A DNA stretch of 64,000 bases from Thalassobaculum_A sp040219615 (GTDB taxonomy: Bacteria; Pseudomonadota; Alphaproteobacteria; Thalassobaculales; Thalassobaculaceae). Each line of letters begins with the position of its first letter. Positions within the stretch are counted from its first letter, which is position 1. The DNA is taken from assembly GCF_040219615.1 (NCBI RefSeq), contig NZ_JAVJSE010000038.1, positions 495,651 to 559,650 on the forward strand, in the 5' to 3' direction. Below, piece by piece: positions 57,845 through 64,000 of this stretch. Below the pieces are notes generated by a model. The model was given only the letters and a program-made list of their open reading frames with translations. It ran no database searches and was not told the origin of the DNA. The translations under genes were made by a program, and so were the position numbers.

Positions 57845-58762
57845 ATGATCGGAGACTGGGACAATCTGCGCGTGTTCCTGGCGCTGGCCGAGGAGGGCAA
57901 CCTGACGGCCGCGGCCCGTCGCCTGCGCGTCAGCCACCCGACCATCGCGCGGCGCGTCAAGGCGCTGGAGGAGGAACTCGGCACCCGGCTGTTCGACCGG
58001 CTGCCGGACCGCTTCCAGCCGACCGAGCAGGCGCTCGAGCTGCTGCACGACGTCAAGGAGATGGAGCGCGCCTCGCTGTCGATCGACCGGCGCAGCGCCG
58101 GCCTGTCCGCCTCGCATCTCGGCACCGTGCGGATCTCGGTCGACGAGACCATGGCGGAGTTCCTGGCCCGGTACCTGATCGAGCTGACCGCCAACCACCG
58201 CTGCATCGAGTTCGAGATCGTGGTCGCCCATACCTACGCCAACCTGTCGCGGCGCGAGGCCGACCTGCTGATCCGCAACCGGGTGCCGGACCTCGCCAGC
58301 CTGGTCGGCCGCAAGGTCGCGACCTTCGCCTATGCGGTCTACGGCACCGCCGAGATGGCGGCCCGCAGCGACGGGACGCGCGCCACCCTGGTCGAGCTGC
58401 CCTGGGTCGGCTTCGACGACGAGCACCAGTACATGCCGGGCCAGGCCTGGCAGGCGGCCCTGCTCGGCAACGGCAAGCCGTCGGTCCGGACCAACAACGG
58501 CGTGGTGCTGGCCAACGCCATCCGCGGCGGCAACGGCGTCGGCGTGCTGCCCTGCTTCATCGGCGACGCCGAGCCGGGCCTGCGGCGGATCACCCCGGTC
58601 GTCGCGGAAGCCGCCGCCGAGCAGTGGATGCTGGTGCACAACGACCTGCGCAACGTGCCGCGGGTGCGCATCGTGATGGACGCCCTGGTGCAGCTGTTCC
58701 GGGCGCACCGCGCCGAGGTCGAGGGCACCGGCGCGGCGCCGGCCCTGGCGATGTCTGCCTAA
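57845..58762 (+). CDS. LysR family transcriptional regulator
   Basis: A 305-residue regulator. The N-terminal winged helix-turn-helix is complete (LRVFLALAEEGNLTAAARRL followed by RVSHPTIARRVKALEEELGT), and the rest is the effector-binding domain (GTVRISVDETMAEFLARYLI onward). It is divergent from the fused ABC exporter gene, with repeats in between, so it probably controls that gene and itself. The effector is unknown. Confidence 0.9.
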   Translation: MIGDWDNLRVFLALAEEGNLTAAARRLRVSHPTIARRVKALEEELGTRLFDRLPDRFQPTEQALELLHDVKEMERASLSIDRRSAGLSASHLGTVRISVDETMAEFLARYLIELTANHRCIEFEIVVAHTYANLSRREADLLIRNRVPDLASLVGRKVATFAYAVYGTAEMAARSDGTRATLVELPWVGFDDEHQYMPGQAWQAALLGNGKPSVRTNNGVVLANAIRGGNGVGVLPCFIGDAEPGLRRITPVVAEAAAEQWMLVHNDLRNVPRVRIVMDALVQLFRAHRAEVEGTGAAPALAMSA

Positions 58763-58838
58763 AGTCCGGAATCGCCTCTCCGTCTCCCATACACCCCACT
58801 AGCAATTCGGCGCAACAAATCGTACATGCAATCAGCGC

Positions 58839-59114
58839 ATGGACTTCGAGTGGGACGCCGCGAAGGCCACCGCCAACCTCGCCAAGCACGGCGTGCCGCT
58901 CGATCTTGTTCACGCATTCGGCTTCGAGGCGGCAGTGATCCGGGTCGACGACCGGCGAAACTATGGCGAGGTCCGATGGAGAGCCTTTGGACCGATCAAT
59001 GACCGCCTGCACGTACTGGTCTACACCATTCGGAACTCCAGCTTACGAGTGATCAGTCTGCGCAAGGCCAATGATCGGGAGTTCGACTTCTACGAGCGCA
59101 CGGCGGAGGAATGA
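58839..59114 (+). CDS. brnT: BrnT family toxin
   Basis: A 91-residue RelE-like ribonuclease toxin. The BrnT signature at the start is clear (MDFEWDAAKATANLAKHGVP), followed by DDRRNYGEVRWRAFGPIN and the C-terminal strand SLRVISLRKANDREFDFY with the expected basic residues. It lies directly before the antitoxin gene with only one base between. BrnT blocks translation by cutting RNA until bound by BrnA. The pair is usually self-repressed by the BrnA complex at the upstream promoter. Confidence 0.88.
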   Translation: MDFEWDAAKATANLAKHGVPLDLVHAFGFEAAVIRVDDRRNYGEVRWRAFGPINDRLHVLVYTIRNSSLRVISLRKANDREFDFYERTAEE

Positions 59115-59115
59115 G

Positions 59116-59421
59116 ATGGTTGGAACGATGAGACGGCGGCTGGTGCGCCCCACACCCGAGGAAGACGCCGCGATCACCGCGGCCGCCGAGAACGACCCGG
59201 ACAATCCGCCGTTGACCGACGAGGAAATGCGGCAGATGCGCCCGTTCGCCGAGGTGCACCCGGATCTGGTGCGCCGGCGCGGGCCGCAGAAGGCGCCGAC
59301 CAAGGTGCCGGTCACGATCCGCCTCGACCCGGACGTCGTCCAGCGCTTCAAGAGCGGCGGGCCGGGATGGCACGCCCGGATCAACCTTGCCCTGCGCAAG
59401 GCGGTCGGGTTGGATCGTTAG
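59116..59421 (+). CDS. brnA: BrnA family antitoxin
   Basis: A 101-residue antitoxin. The C-terminal ribbon-helix-helix DNA-binding part is VPVTIRLDPDVVQRFKSGGP followed by GWHARINLALRKAV, which is the BrnA signature. The first 60 residues are acidic and would wrap the toxin. The start at 59116 has GGAGGA seven bases upstream, inside the end of brnT, so the two are translated together. Confidence 0.88.
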   Translation: MVGTMRRRLVRPTPEEDAAITAAAENDPDNPPLTDEEMRQMRPFAEVHPDLVRRRGPQKAPTKVPVTIRLDPDVVQRFKSGGPGWHARINLALRKAVGLDR

Positions 59422-59455
59422 GACACGAAACGCGCCACCTCGCCGGAGCCGCCCG

Positions 59456-59941
59456 ATGACCGCCGACACCGACTTCACCGCCGAGGGCGGCTGCACCTGC
59501 CGGCAGGTGCGCTACCGGATGACCAGCCGCCCGATGTTCGTGCACTGCTGCCACTGCCGCTGGTGCCAGCGCGAGACCGGCACCGCGTTCGCGCTCAACG
59601 CCATGATCGAGGCCGACCGGGTCGAGCTGCTGGCCGGGCGGCCGGAATGCGTGGTCACCCCGTCGGAGAGCGGCAAGGGCCAGAAGATCTGGCGCTGCCC
59701 GGCCTGCCGGGTCGCGGTATGGAGCAACTATGCCGGGGCCGGTGACAAGATCCGCTTCGTGCGGGTCGGCAGCCTGGACGAGCCGGACCGGCTGCCGCCG
59801 GACATCCACATCTTCACCGCGTCCAAGCAGCCCTGGGTGGTGCTGCCGGCCGGCACGCCGGCGGTCGAGGAGTTCTACCAGCGCAGCAAGTACTGGCCGG
59901 CCGGGAGCCTGAAGCGCCGCGAGGCCGTGCTGGCGGGGTGA
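59456..59941 (+). CDS. GFA family (glutathione-dependent formaldehyde-activating enzyme-like) protein
   Basis: A 161-residue zinc protein of the GFA/CENP-V family. Zinc-binding cysteines are at GGCTCRQVRY (near 13-15), HCCHCRWCQR (near 31-37) and CPAC (near 80-83), and the C-terminal IHIFTASKQPWVVLP is typical. The name comes from one member that binds glutathione and formaldehyde; most members, including this one, have no proven substrate. It follows brnA by 34 bp, probably by chance. Confidence 0.88.
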   Translation: MTADTDFTAEGGCTCRQVRYRMTSRPMFVHCCHCRWCQRETGTAFALNAMIEADRVELLAGRPECVVTPSESGKGQKIWRCPACRVAVWSNYAGAGDKIRFVRVGSLDEPDRLPPDIHIFTASKQPWVVLPAGTPAVEEFYQRSKYWPAGSLKRREAVLAG

Positions 59942-59945
59942 GCCC

Positions 59946-61184
59946 TCAGGTCCCGGTCATACCGGCGCCGCCGGGCGAGAACAGCCGCGCCAGGATGGCG
60001 ACCCCGGCCGCCAGATAGATCGCGCAGCCGACCGCGATCGCCTCAATGGACACGCCGCCGTCCAGCAGCACGCCCAGCAGCACCGGCGACAGCGCACTCG
60101 CGACCACCGAGCAGGCGGTCACCAGGGCGCGGATCGCGCCCAGGTGCCGCACACCGTACAGCTCGGCCCAAAGGGTGCCGAGCAGGGTCGAGCTGAAGCC
60201 GGCGGTGGTGCCGGCCGCCATCAGGAACAGGTAGCCCGACCACACCGGATCGAACGTCGCCAGCACCAGCAGCCCGAGACCGAGCGGCGCCAGGTAGAAG
60301 CGCGAGGTCCGGCGCGCGCCGATCCGGTCGATCACCGGCCCGGCGACCAGCGCGGCGCCGACCTGGCAGGCCGCATAGCCGACATAGCCGACGGCGAAGG
60401 CGGCCAGGGTCCAGCCCTTCACCTCGGCCAGGTGGACCTGGTGGAACAGCACCCCGGTGACGATGAAGGACGGGCCCATCGCCGCGATCAGCACCCGGTG
60501 GAATACCCGGTCGCGGACCACCTCGCCGCGGGTCCACTGGCGCATGGCATCCGTCCCGTCCCCGCCGGTCCGGTGCAGGAGGGCGGCGTGACGCCGGCCG
60601 TGGGTCGCCAACAGGGCCAGCGCCGCAGGCAGGATCAGGACCGCCACCACCAGCGCGGTGCCGCCGTAGGTCTCGCGCCAGCCGAAGGCGGCGATCGCCG
60701 CCACCACCAGGACCGGGCACAGCGCCTCGCCCGCCGGAAAGCCGAGGGTGGCGACGCTGACCGCCTTGCCGCGGACCGACGGATCGGCATAGCGCGCGGT
60801 CGCCGTGACCGCGGTGTGCGACGCCAGCCCCTGCCCGAAGAACCGCAGCAGGAAGATCGCGAGACCGAGCGTGACCGGCCCGGCCGCCAGCGCGGCACCG
60901 GTCGCGGCGAGCGCCAGGCCGGCGAGCACGGCGGCCGCGAACAGCCGCAGGTCGATCCGGTCGATCAGGCCGCCGGCCCAGATCAGCAGGAAGCCGCTGG
61001 CCAGGGTGGCGGCCGAGTACACCGCCCCGAATCCGGCATGCCCGAGATCGAAGGCGTCGCGGAACTGCTGCGAGAACAGCGAGACGAAATAGGTCTGCCC
61101 GGCGCTCGACGCGAATGCCACCAGCAGGCCGAACGCCAGCAGGCGCCAGTCGGCCCGCAGCACCCGCCAGCCGGTCGGCCTCAC
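59946..61184 (-). CDS. MFS transporter
   Basis: A 412-residue major facilitator with twelve membrane segments, beginning WRLLAFGLLVAFASSAGQTY. The loop after TM2 is GGLIDRIDLRLFAAAVLAGL, and the half-way loop contains RTGGDGTDAMRQW. A GTG at 61182-61184 is the most likely start, since the frame upstream overlaps the Rieske gene and is not hydrophobic; no clear ribosome site is seen. It lies 46 bp after the Rieske oxygenase gene on the same strand, so it may carry the substrate or product of that enzyme. Confidence 0.82.
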   Translation of the reverse strand: MRPTGWRVLRADWRLLAFGLLVAFASSAGQTYFVSLFSQQFRDAFDLGHAGFGAVYSAATLASGFLLIWAGGLIDRIDLRLFAAAVLAGLALAATGAALAAGPVTLGLAIFLLRFFGQGLASHTAVTATARYADPSVRGKAVSVATLGFPAGEALCPVLVVAAIAAFGWRETYGGTALVVAVLILPAALALLATHGRRHAALLHRTGGDGTDAMRQWTRGEVVRDRVFHRVLIAAMGPSFIVTGVLFHQVHLAEVKGWTLAAFAVGYVGYAACQVGAALVAGPVIDRIGARRTSRFYLAPLGLGLLVLATFDPVWSGYLFLMAAGTTAGFSSTLLGTLWAELYGVRHLGAIRALVTACSVVASALSPVLLGVLLDGGVSIEAIAVGCAIYLAAGVAILARLFSPGGAGMTGT

Positions 61185-61230
61185 GCCGGGCTCGCGGCCG
61201 CGGCAGCCGGCGGGAACCGGACGCCGGCCA

Positions 61231-62337
61231 TCAGCTTCGCCAGCGCAGCGTGGTCTCGCGCACCGGGTTCTCGAACGGGGTGCCGTCGTCGCGCCAGGCG
61301 GCATAGGCCTTCTTCAGGCGGAAATACCACTTGGCCTGGACGTCGGCGTCGTTGATCAGCATCAGGGCCGGGCCGTGCCGGAGGCCCCGCTGCTGGCGCA
61401 CCACCACGTCGCGGTCCTGCGCCAGGAAGCGCCGGACGAACGGCTGCAGGACCGGCTTCAGCAGCGACAGCACCGGCACCGTCCAGAAGAACATCTGGTG
61501 GATCTCGGTGGTCGTCGCGTCGACCGGCGTGACCGCGGTGAGCCCGCACACCCGGTGCCGGCCGATCTCGATGTCCTCGACCCGCAGGCCCGGCAGCTGG
61601 AAGCGGATCTCGGTGGTCGGCACGCCGCCGAGCAGCCTGTAGGCCGCCGAGTTGCTGGACGGCTGGTGCCGCAGCATCGCGAAGCCGAGCTCGGTCGGCC
61701 CGAATCGCTTGGCCTTCTCATGGATCGATTTGCGCGACCGCCACCACCAGCTGGTATGCACGAACGGCCCGTGCGCCGGATCCATCAGGCCGATGACCGC
61801 GTGGTCGACGTGGCAGGGGAAGGTCATGCGCTGCACCAGGCCCGGCGCCCGGTCGGTCACCGACGGCAGGCTCGGCGGCGGGACCGCGGGCTCGGCGGTC
61901 GAGCGCGGGTCGGCCGGCATGTAGACCCAGATGCCGCCGTGCCGGTCGACCGTCGGATAGGCCCGGACCCGGATCCGGCCGATCTCCATGGCCTGGTCGG
62001 CCGTCAGCGACGGGATCGCGGTGCAGCGGCCGTCCGGCGCGAACCGCCAGCCGTGATAGCAGCACTCGACCTCGCCGCGGTCGAACCGGCCGTCAGACAG
62101 CGGGATGCCGCGGTGCGGACAGATGTCGCGCAGGCCGAAGACCGACCCGTCGTCGCCGCGGCCGAACACGATCGGCTCGCCCAGCAGGGTCTTCGGCTGC
62201 ATCGCACCGGGCGCCAGATCGGCGGACGGCATGGCGAAATACCAGATGTCGCGCAGGAACGCCTGGTCGCGGCCCGTCGGCTCGGGAAGCGCAGGATCGA
62301 CGGGCTGCGGCTCGGAAGCGGATGTCGGCGTCGGCAT
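61231..62337 (-). CDS. Rieske non-heme iron oxygenase, alpha-subunit type
   Basis: A 368-residue oxygenase. The Rieske cluster motif is complete: CPHRG in LRDICPHRGIPLS near residue 74 and CYHGW in VECCYHGWRF near residue 93. The mononuclear iron site appears as DHAVIGLMDPAHGPFVH near residues 180-196. The layout is that of PaO/vanillate-type single-component oxygenases, which take electrons from a separate reductase; no reductase gene is in the window. The substrate is unknown. The start at 62337 begins MPTPTSASE; an ATG 12 codons upstream is possible. Confidence 0.87.
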   Translation of the reverse strand: MPTPTSASEPQPVDPALPEPTGRDQAFLRDIWYFAMPSADLAPGAMQPKTLLGEPIVFGRGDDGSVFGLRDICPHRGIPLSDGRFDRGEVECCYHGWRFAPDGRCTAIPSLTADQAMEIGRIRVRAYPTVDRHGGIWVYMPADPRSTAEPAVPPPSLPSVTDRAPGLVQRMTFPCHVDHAVIGLMDPAHGPFVHTSWWWRSRKSIHEKAKRFGPTELGFAMLRHQPSSNSAAYRLLGGVPTTEIRFQLPGLRVEDIEIGRHRVCGLTAVTPVDATTTEIHQMFFWTVPVLSLLKPVLQPFVRRFLAQDRDVVVRQQRGLRHGPALMLINDADVQAKWYFRLKKAYAAWRDDGTPFENPVRETTLRWRS

Positions 62338-62408
62338 GGCGCGGACAGTGCCATCGGCCCCGGATCGTGGCAACTGCGCACGCCGCCGCAGGCGACGGCG
62401 GGGTCCGG

Positions 62409-62996
62409 TCAGGCGATTCCGTTGGGGCAGGTGCTGCCGACGGTGGCGTCGCCGGCCAGGGCGCTGGCCGGCAGCCGGGCCACATGGGTGATGAAGCAGT
62501 CGATTCCCCGACCGCTCCGGGTCACCGGCAGGATCAGCCCTTCGTGCAGCACCCGGGCCTCTTCGCGAGGATAGAGCGACGCCCTTTCGGTCCGGACGAG
62601 CAGATGGACGGCCACGAACGGTCGGCGGGTCGCCAGGGCCCGGTCGTAGCCGGCGCGCACCGCTTCCCGGAACAGATCCGGATAGGTCGACATCAGGCGG
62701 CCGGTCAGGTCGATGCCGATGTCGCCGGCGACGTCGCTGCCGCAGACCCGGCAGAGATAGTCGTCCTGGTCTTCGTCACGGTCGTGCACGCACAGCGACC
62801 CGACCAGGGCGCCCAGCTCGACGATATCGAAGGCATCGCGGGGAACCATCCATTCGCCATGGCCGGCGGCCATCCAGCGCGCGAACAGCCGTCGATTCGT
62901 CTCCGTGACGAGCACGCCTTCGTCGCCCGGCCCGAGCGACGCTTCGCGTACCACCGACCAGTCCAGCTTGAAGTCGTAGTCGCGCGAACTCGGCAT
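62409..62996 (-). CDS. PAS_5-type sensor-like protein
   Basis: A 195-residue soluble protein resembling the PAS_5 family common in alphaproteobacteria. Typical parts are RRLFARWMAAGHGEWMVPRD, VHDRDEDQDDYLCRVCGSDV, and AGDIGIDLTGRLMSTYPDLF, followed by LHEGLILPVTRSG. No output domain is attached. Its ligand and role are unknown. It lies 71 bp upstream of the Rieske gene on the same strand and could be part of that operon. Confidence 0.75.
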   Translation of the reverse strand: MPSSRDYDFKLDWSVVREASLGPGDEGVLVTETNRRLFARWMAAGHGEWMVPRDAFDIVELGALVGSLCVHDRDEDQDDYLCRVCGSDVAGDIGIDLTGRLMSTYPDLFREAVRAGYDRALATRRPFVAVHLLVRTERASLYPREEARVLHEGLILPVTRSGRGIDCFITHVARLPASALAGDATVGSTCPNGIA

Positions 62997-63155
62997 CCGA
63001 CAGCGGTCCCCCGGTACCTTCCGTCGGGCGGGTACGCTAGTATCGATTCCCGCTCGAATCCAGCACTATCGGGCGTTGTTCCGCGCGGTTTTTTGCCACC
63101 CTGTGTTGCTGCAACGGGAGTACCGGCAGACGGCCGGAGGAGAGGGAGCCCGGAC

Positions 63156-63746
63156 ATGGCCGCCTGGATCGAGATGATCGCGGACGAGGATGCCGACGCG
63201 GAACTGCGCGATGTCCTCGCGCTGGCACGCACGCCGCACGGGACCGTCGACAACGTCATGCGCGTCCATTCCCTGCGGCCGAACACCATGCGCGGCCATG
63301 TGATCCTGTATCGCGCCGCCCTCCACGACGATGCGAACACCCTGCCGACCTGGCTGCAGGAAACGATCAGCTCCTATGTCTCGATCCTCAACAGGTGCCC
63401 TTACTCCCTCGCCAATCACTGGGCCAACGCCGCCCACCTGATCGGCGACGACGACCGCGCCGCGCGGATCCGGTCGGCGCTCGATGCCGGGACGCCCGAG
63501 GCGGTGTTCGACGGCCGCGAACTCGCCCTGCTGCGATATGCCGAGAAGCTGACCCTGCGTCCCGGGGAGATGGAAAGATCCGACGTCGAGGCGCTCAGGG
63601 CCGCCGGGCTGGACGACGGCGCGATCCTCGAGGCCAACCAGATCGTCGGCTACTTCAACTACGTGAACCGGTTGCTGAACGGGCTCGGGGTCACGACCGA
63701 CGGCGACGTTGTCGGCTACTACCCCGGCCGCGACCGGCCTCAGTAG
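63156..63746 (+). CDS. AhpD-like / carboxymuconolactone decarboxylase family protein
   Basis: A 196-residue protein of the peroxidase-related AhpD group. The core helix is TWLQETISSYVSILNRCPYS followed by LANHWANAAHLIGDD; the usual CxxC with following histidine appears here as CPYSLANH, so the second cysteine is a serine. The later part AILEANQIVGYFNYVNRLLN is typical of the family. Without the second cysteine a normal disulfide-based peroxidase cycle is unlikely. GGAGGAGAGGGA precedes the start. The 3' end overlaps that of the convergent fliG by 7 bp. Confidence 0.83.
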   Translation: MAAWIEMIADEDADAELRDVLALARTPHGTVDNVMRVHSLRPNTMRGHVILYRAALHDDANTLPTWLQETISSYVSILNRCPYSLANHWANAAHLIGDDDRAARIRSALDAGTPEAVFDGRELALLRYAEKLTLRPGEMERSDVEALRAAGLDDGAILEANQIVGYFNYVNRLLNGLGVTTDGDVVGYYPGRDRPQ

Positions 63747-64000
63747 ACCAGCTGGTCGTCGCCGCCGGAGCCGCCGATCACGATCTCGCCGCGGTCGGCC
63801 AGGTCCTTGGCGGACTGCACCATGGCCTGCTGGGAGTCCTCGACGTCCTTGAGCCGGATCGGCCCGAGCGCCTGCATGTCCTCGCGCATCAGCTTGGCGG
63901 CGCGTTCCGACATGTTCGAGAAGAACAGGTCGCGCAGTTCCTCCGACGCGCCCTTCAGCGCGATCACCAGCTTGTCCTTGTCGACCGCCCGCAGCAGCGT
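63740..64000 (-). CDS. fliG: Flagellar motor switch protein FliG (3' end)
   Basis: The last 86 residues of FliG, reading in from the window edge. The segment TLLRAVDKDKLVIALKGASE followed by LRDLFFSNMSERAAKLMRED matches the C-terminal torque-generating domain, with its charged residues. Further down, ALGPIRLKDVEDSQQAMVQS is the usual end. FliG links the rotor to the stator and sits at the base of the flagellum. The rest, and probably other flagellar genes, lie beyond the window. Confidence 0.92.
   Translation of the reverse strand, partial: TLLRAVDKDKLVIALKGASEELRDLFFSNMSERAAKLMREDMQALGPIRLKDVEDSQQAMVQSAKDLADRGEIVIGGSGGDDQLVY

Overview
The window is one contiguous piece of a very GC-rich (roughly 70 percent by eye) proteobacterial chromosome. 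Several genes point to an alphaproteobacterium, probably of the Rhodospirillales type: a DUF2842 membrane protein, a PAS_5-type protein, DUF1045 beside phnM, a TTT (tripartite tricarboxylate) transporter, a cytoplasmic SoeABC-type sulfite dehydrogenase, a GlxA/GbdR-like AraC regulator and the end of a fliG gene. This placement is inferred from gene content only. I see no rRNA or tRNA gene, no CRISPR array, no transposase and no phage gene.

Layout. 1-6 kb: end of a dienelactone hydrolase, an M48 membrane protease, and a TTT transporter operon (binding protein, TctB, TctA) followed by a class C beta-lactamase-fold hydrolase. 6-10.6 kb: a CmcJ/NvfI-type oxygenase, an unrecognised GNAT-like protein, an EamA transporter coupled to an HTH protein, and an orphan sensor-like protein. 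10.6-20 kb: an iron-type alcohol dehydrogenase coupled to a solute-binding-like protein with no signal peptide, a Kef-type antiporter, a GGDEF-EAL protein, another EamA transporter, and phnM divergent from a DUF1045 phosphodiesterase. 20-24 kb: a GlxA-like regulator and divergent hutI/hutF for histidine breakdown. 24-33 kb: a sulfur region with an ArsR repressor of the SqrR/BigR type, rhodanese, TauE/SafE exporter, TIGR02186 protein, universal stress protein, a TauD/TfdA dioxygenase and soeABC. 33-36 kb: GNAT, MFS, DUF2842 and pseB. 36.7-42 kb: a complete dipeptide-type ABC importer (Tat-exported binding protein, two permeases, fused ATPase) with the 3' relic of a second binding-protein gene. 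42-45 kb: a YbaY-NlpE-META fusion and an MhpD-type hydratase. 45-57.7 kb: a surface/secretion region with pseC in an apparent operon with a type I secretion adaptor and ATPase, a small orphan protein, a divergent giant sulfotransferase-glycosyltransferase, and a fused CydDC-like ABC exporter. 57.8-64 kb: LysR regulator, a BrnT/BrnA toxin-antitoxin pair, GFA protein, MFS plus Rieske oxygenase, a PAS_5 protein, an AhpD-like protein and the 3' end of fliG.

The most unusual content is (i) the 45-54 kb block, where a pseudaminic-acid aminotransferase gene sits 10 bp behind a type I secretion adaptor/ATPase pair and the ATPase carries a long Pro/Gly-rich tail; (ii) at least three copies of one nested-palindrome intergenic element, one of which splits soeA from soeB and another of which sits beside the binding-protein relic; and (iii) a sulfur-handling block whose ArsR repressor has its second cysteine about one helical turn away from where I expect it in SqrR/BigR.

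Genes are tightly packed. Only two gene-free stretches exceed 300 bp (36351-36730 and 38315-38703), and both contain structured or relic DNA. Many very long antisense open frames exist because of the GC bias; they were judged to be shadows.
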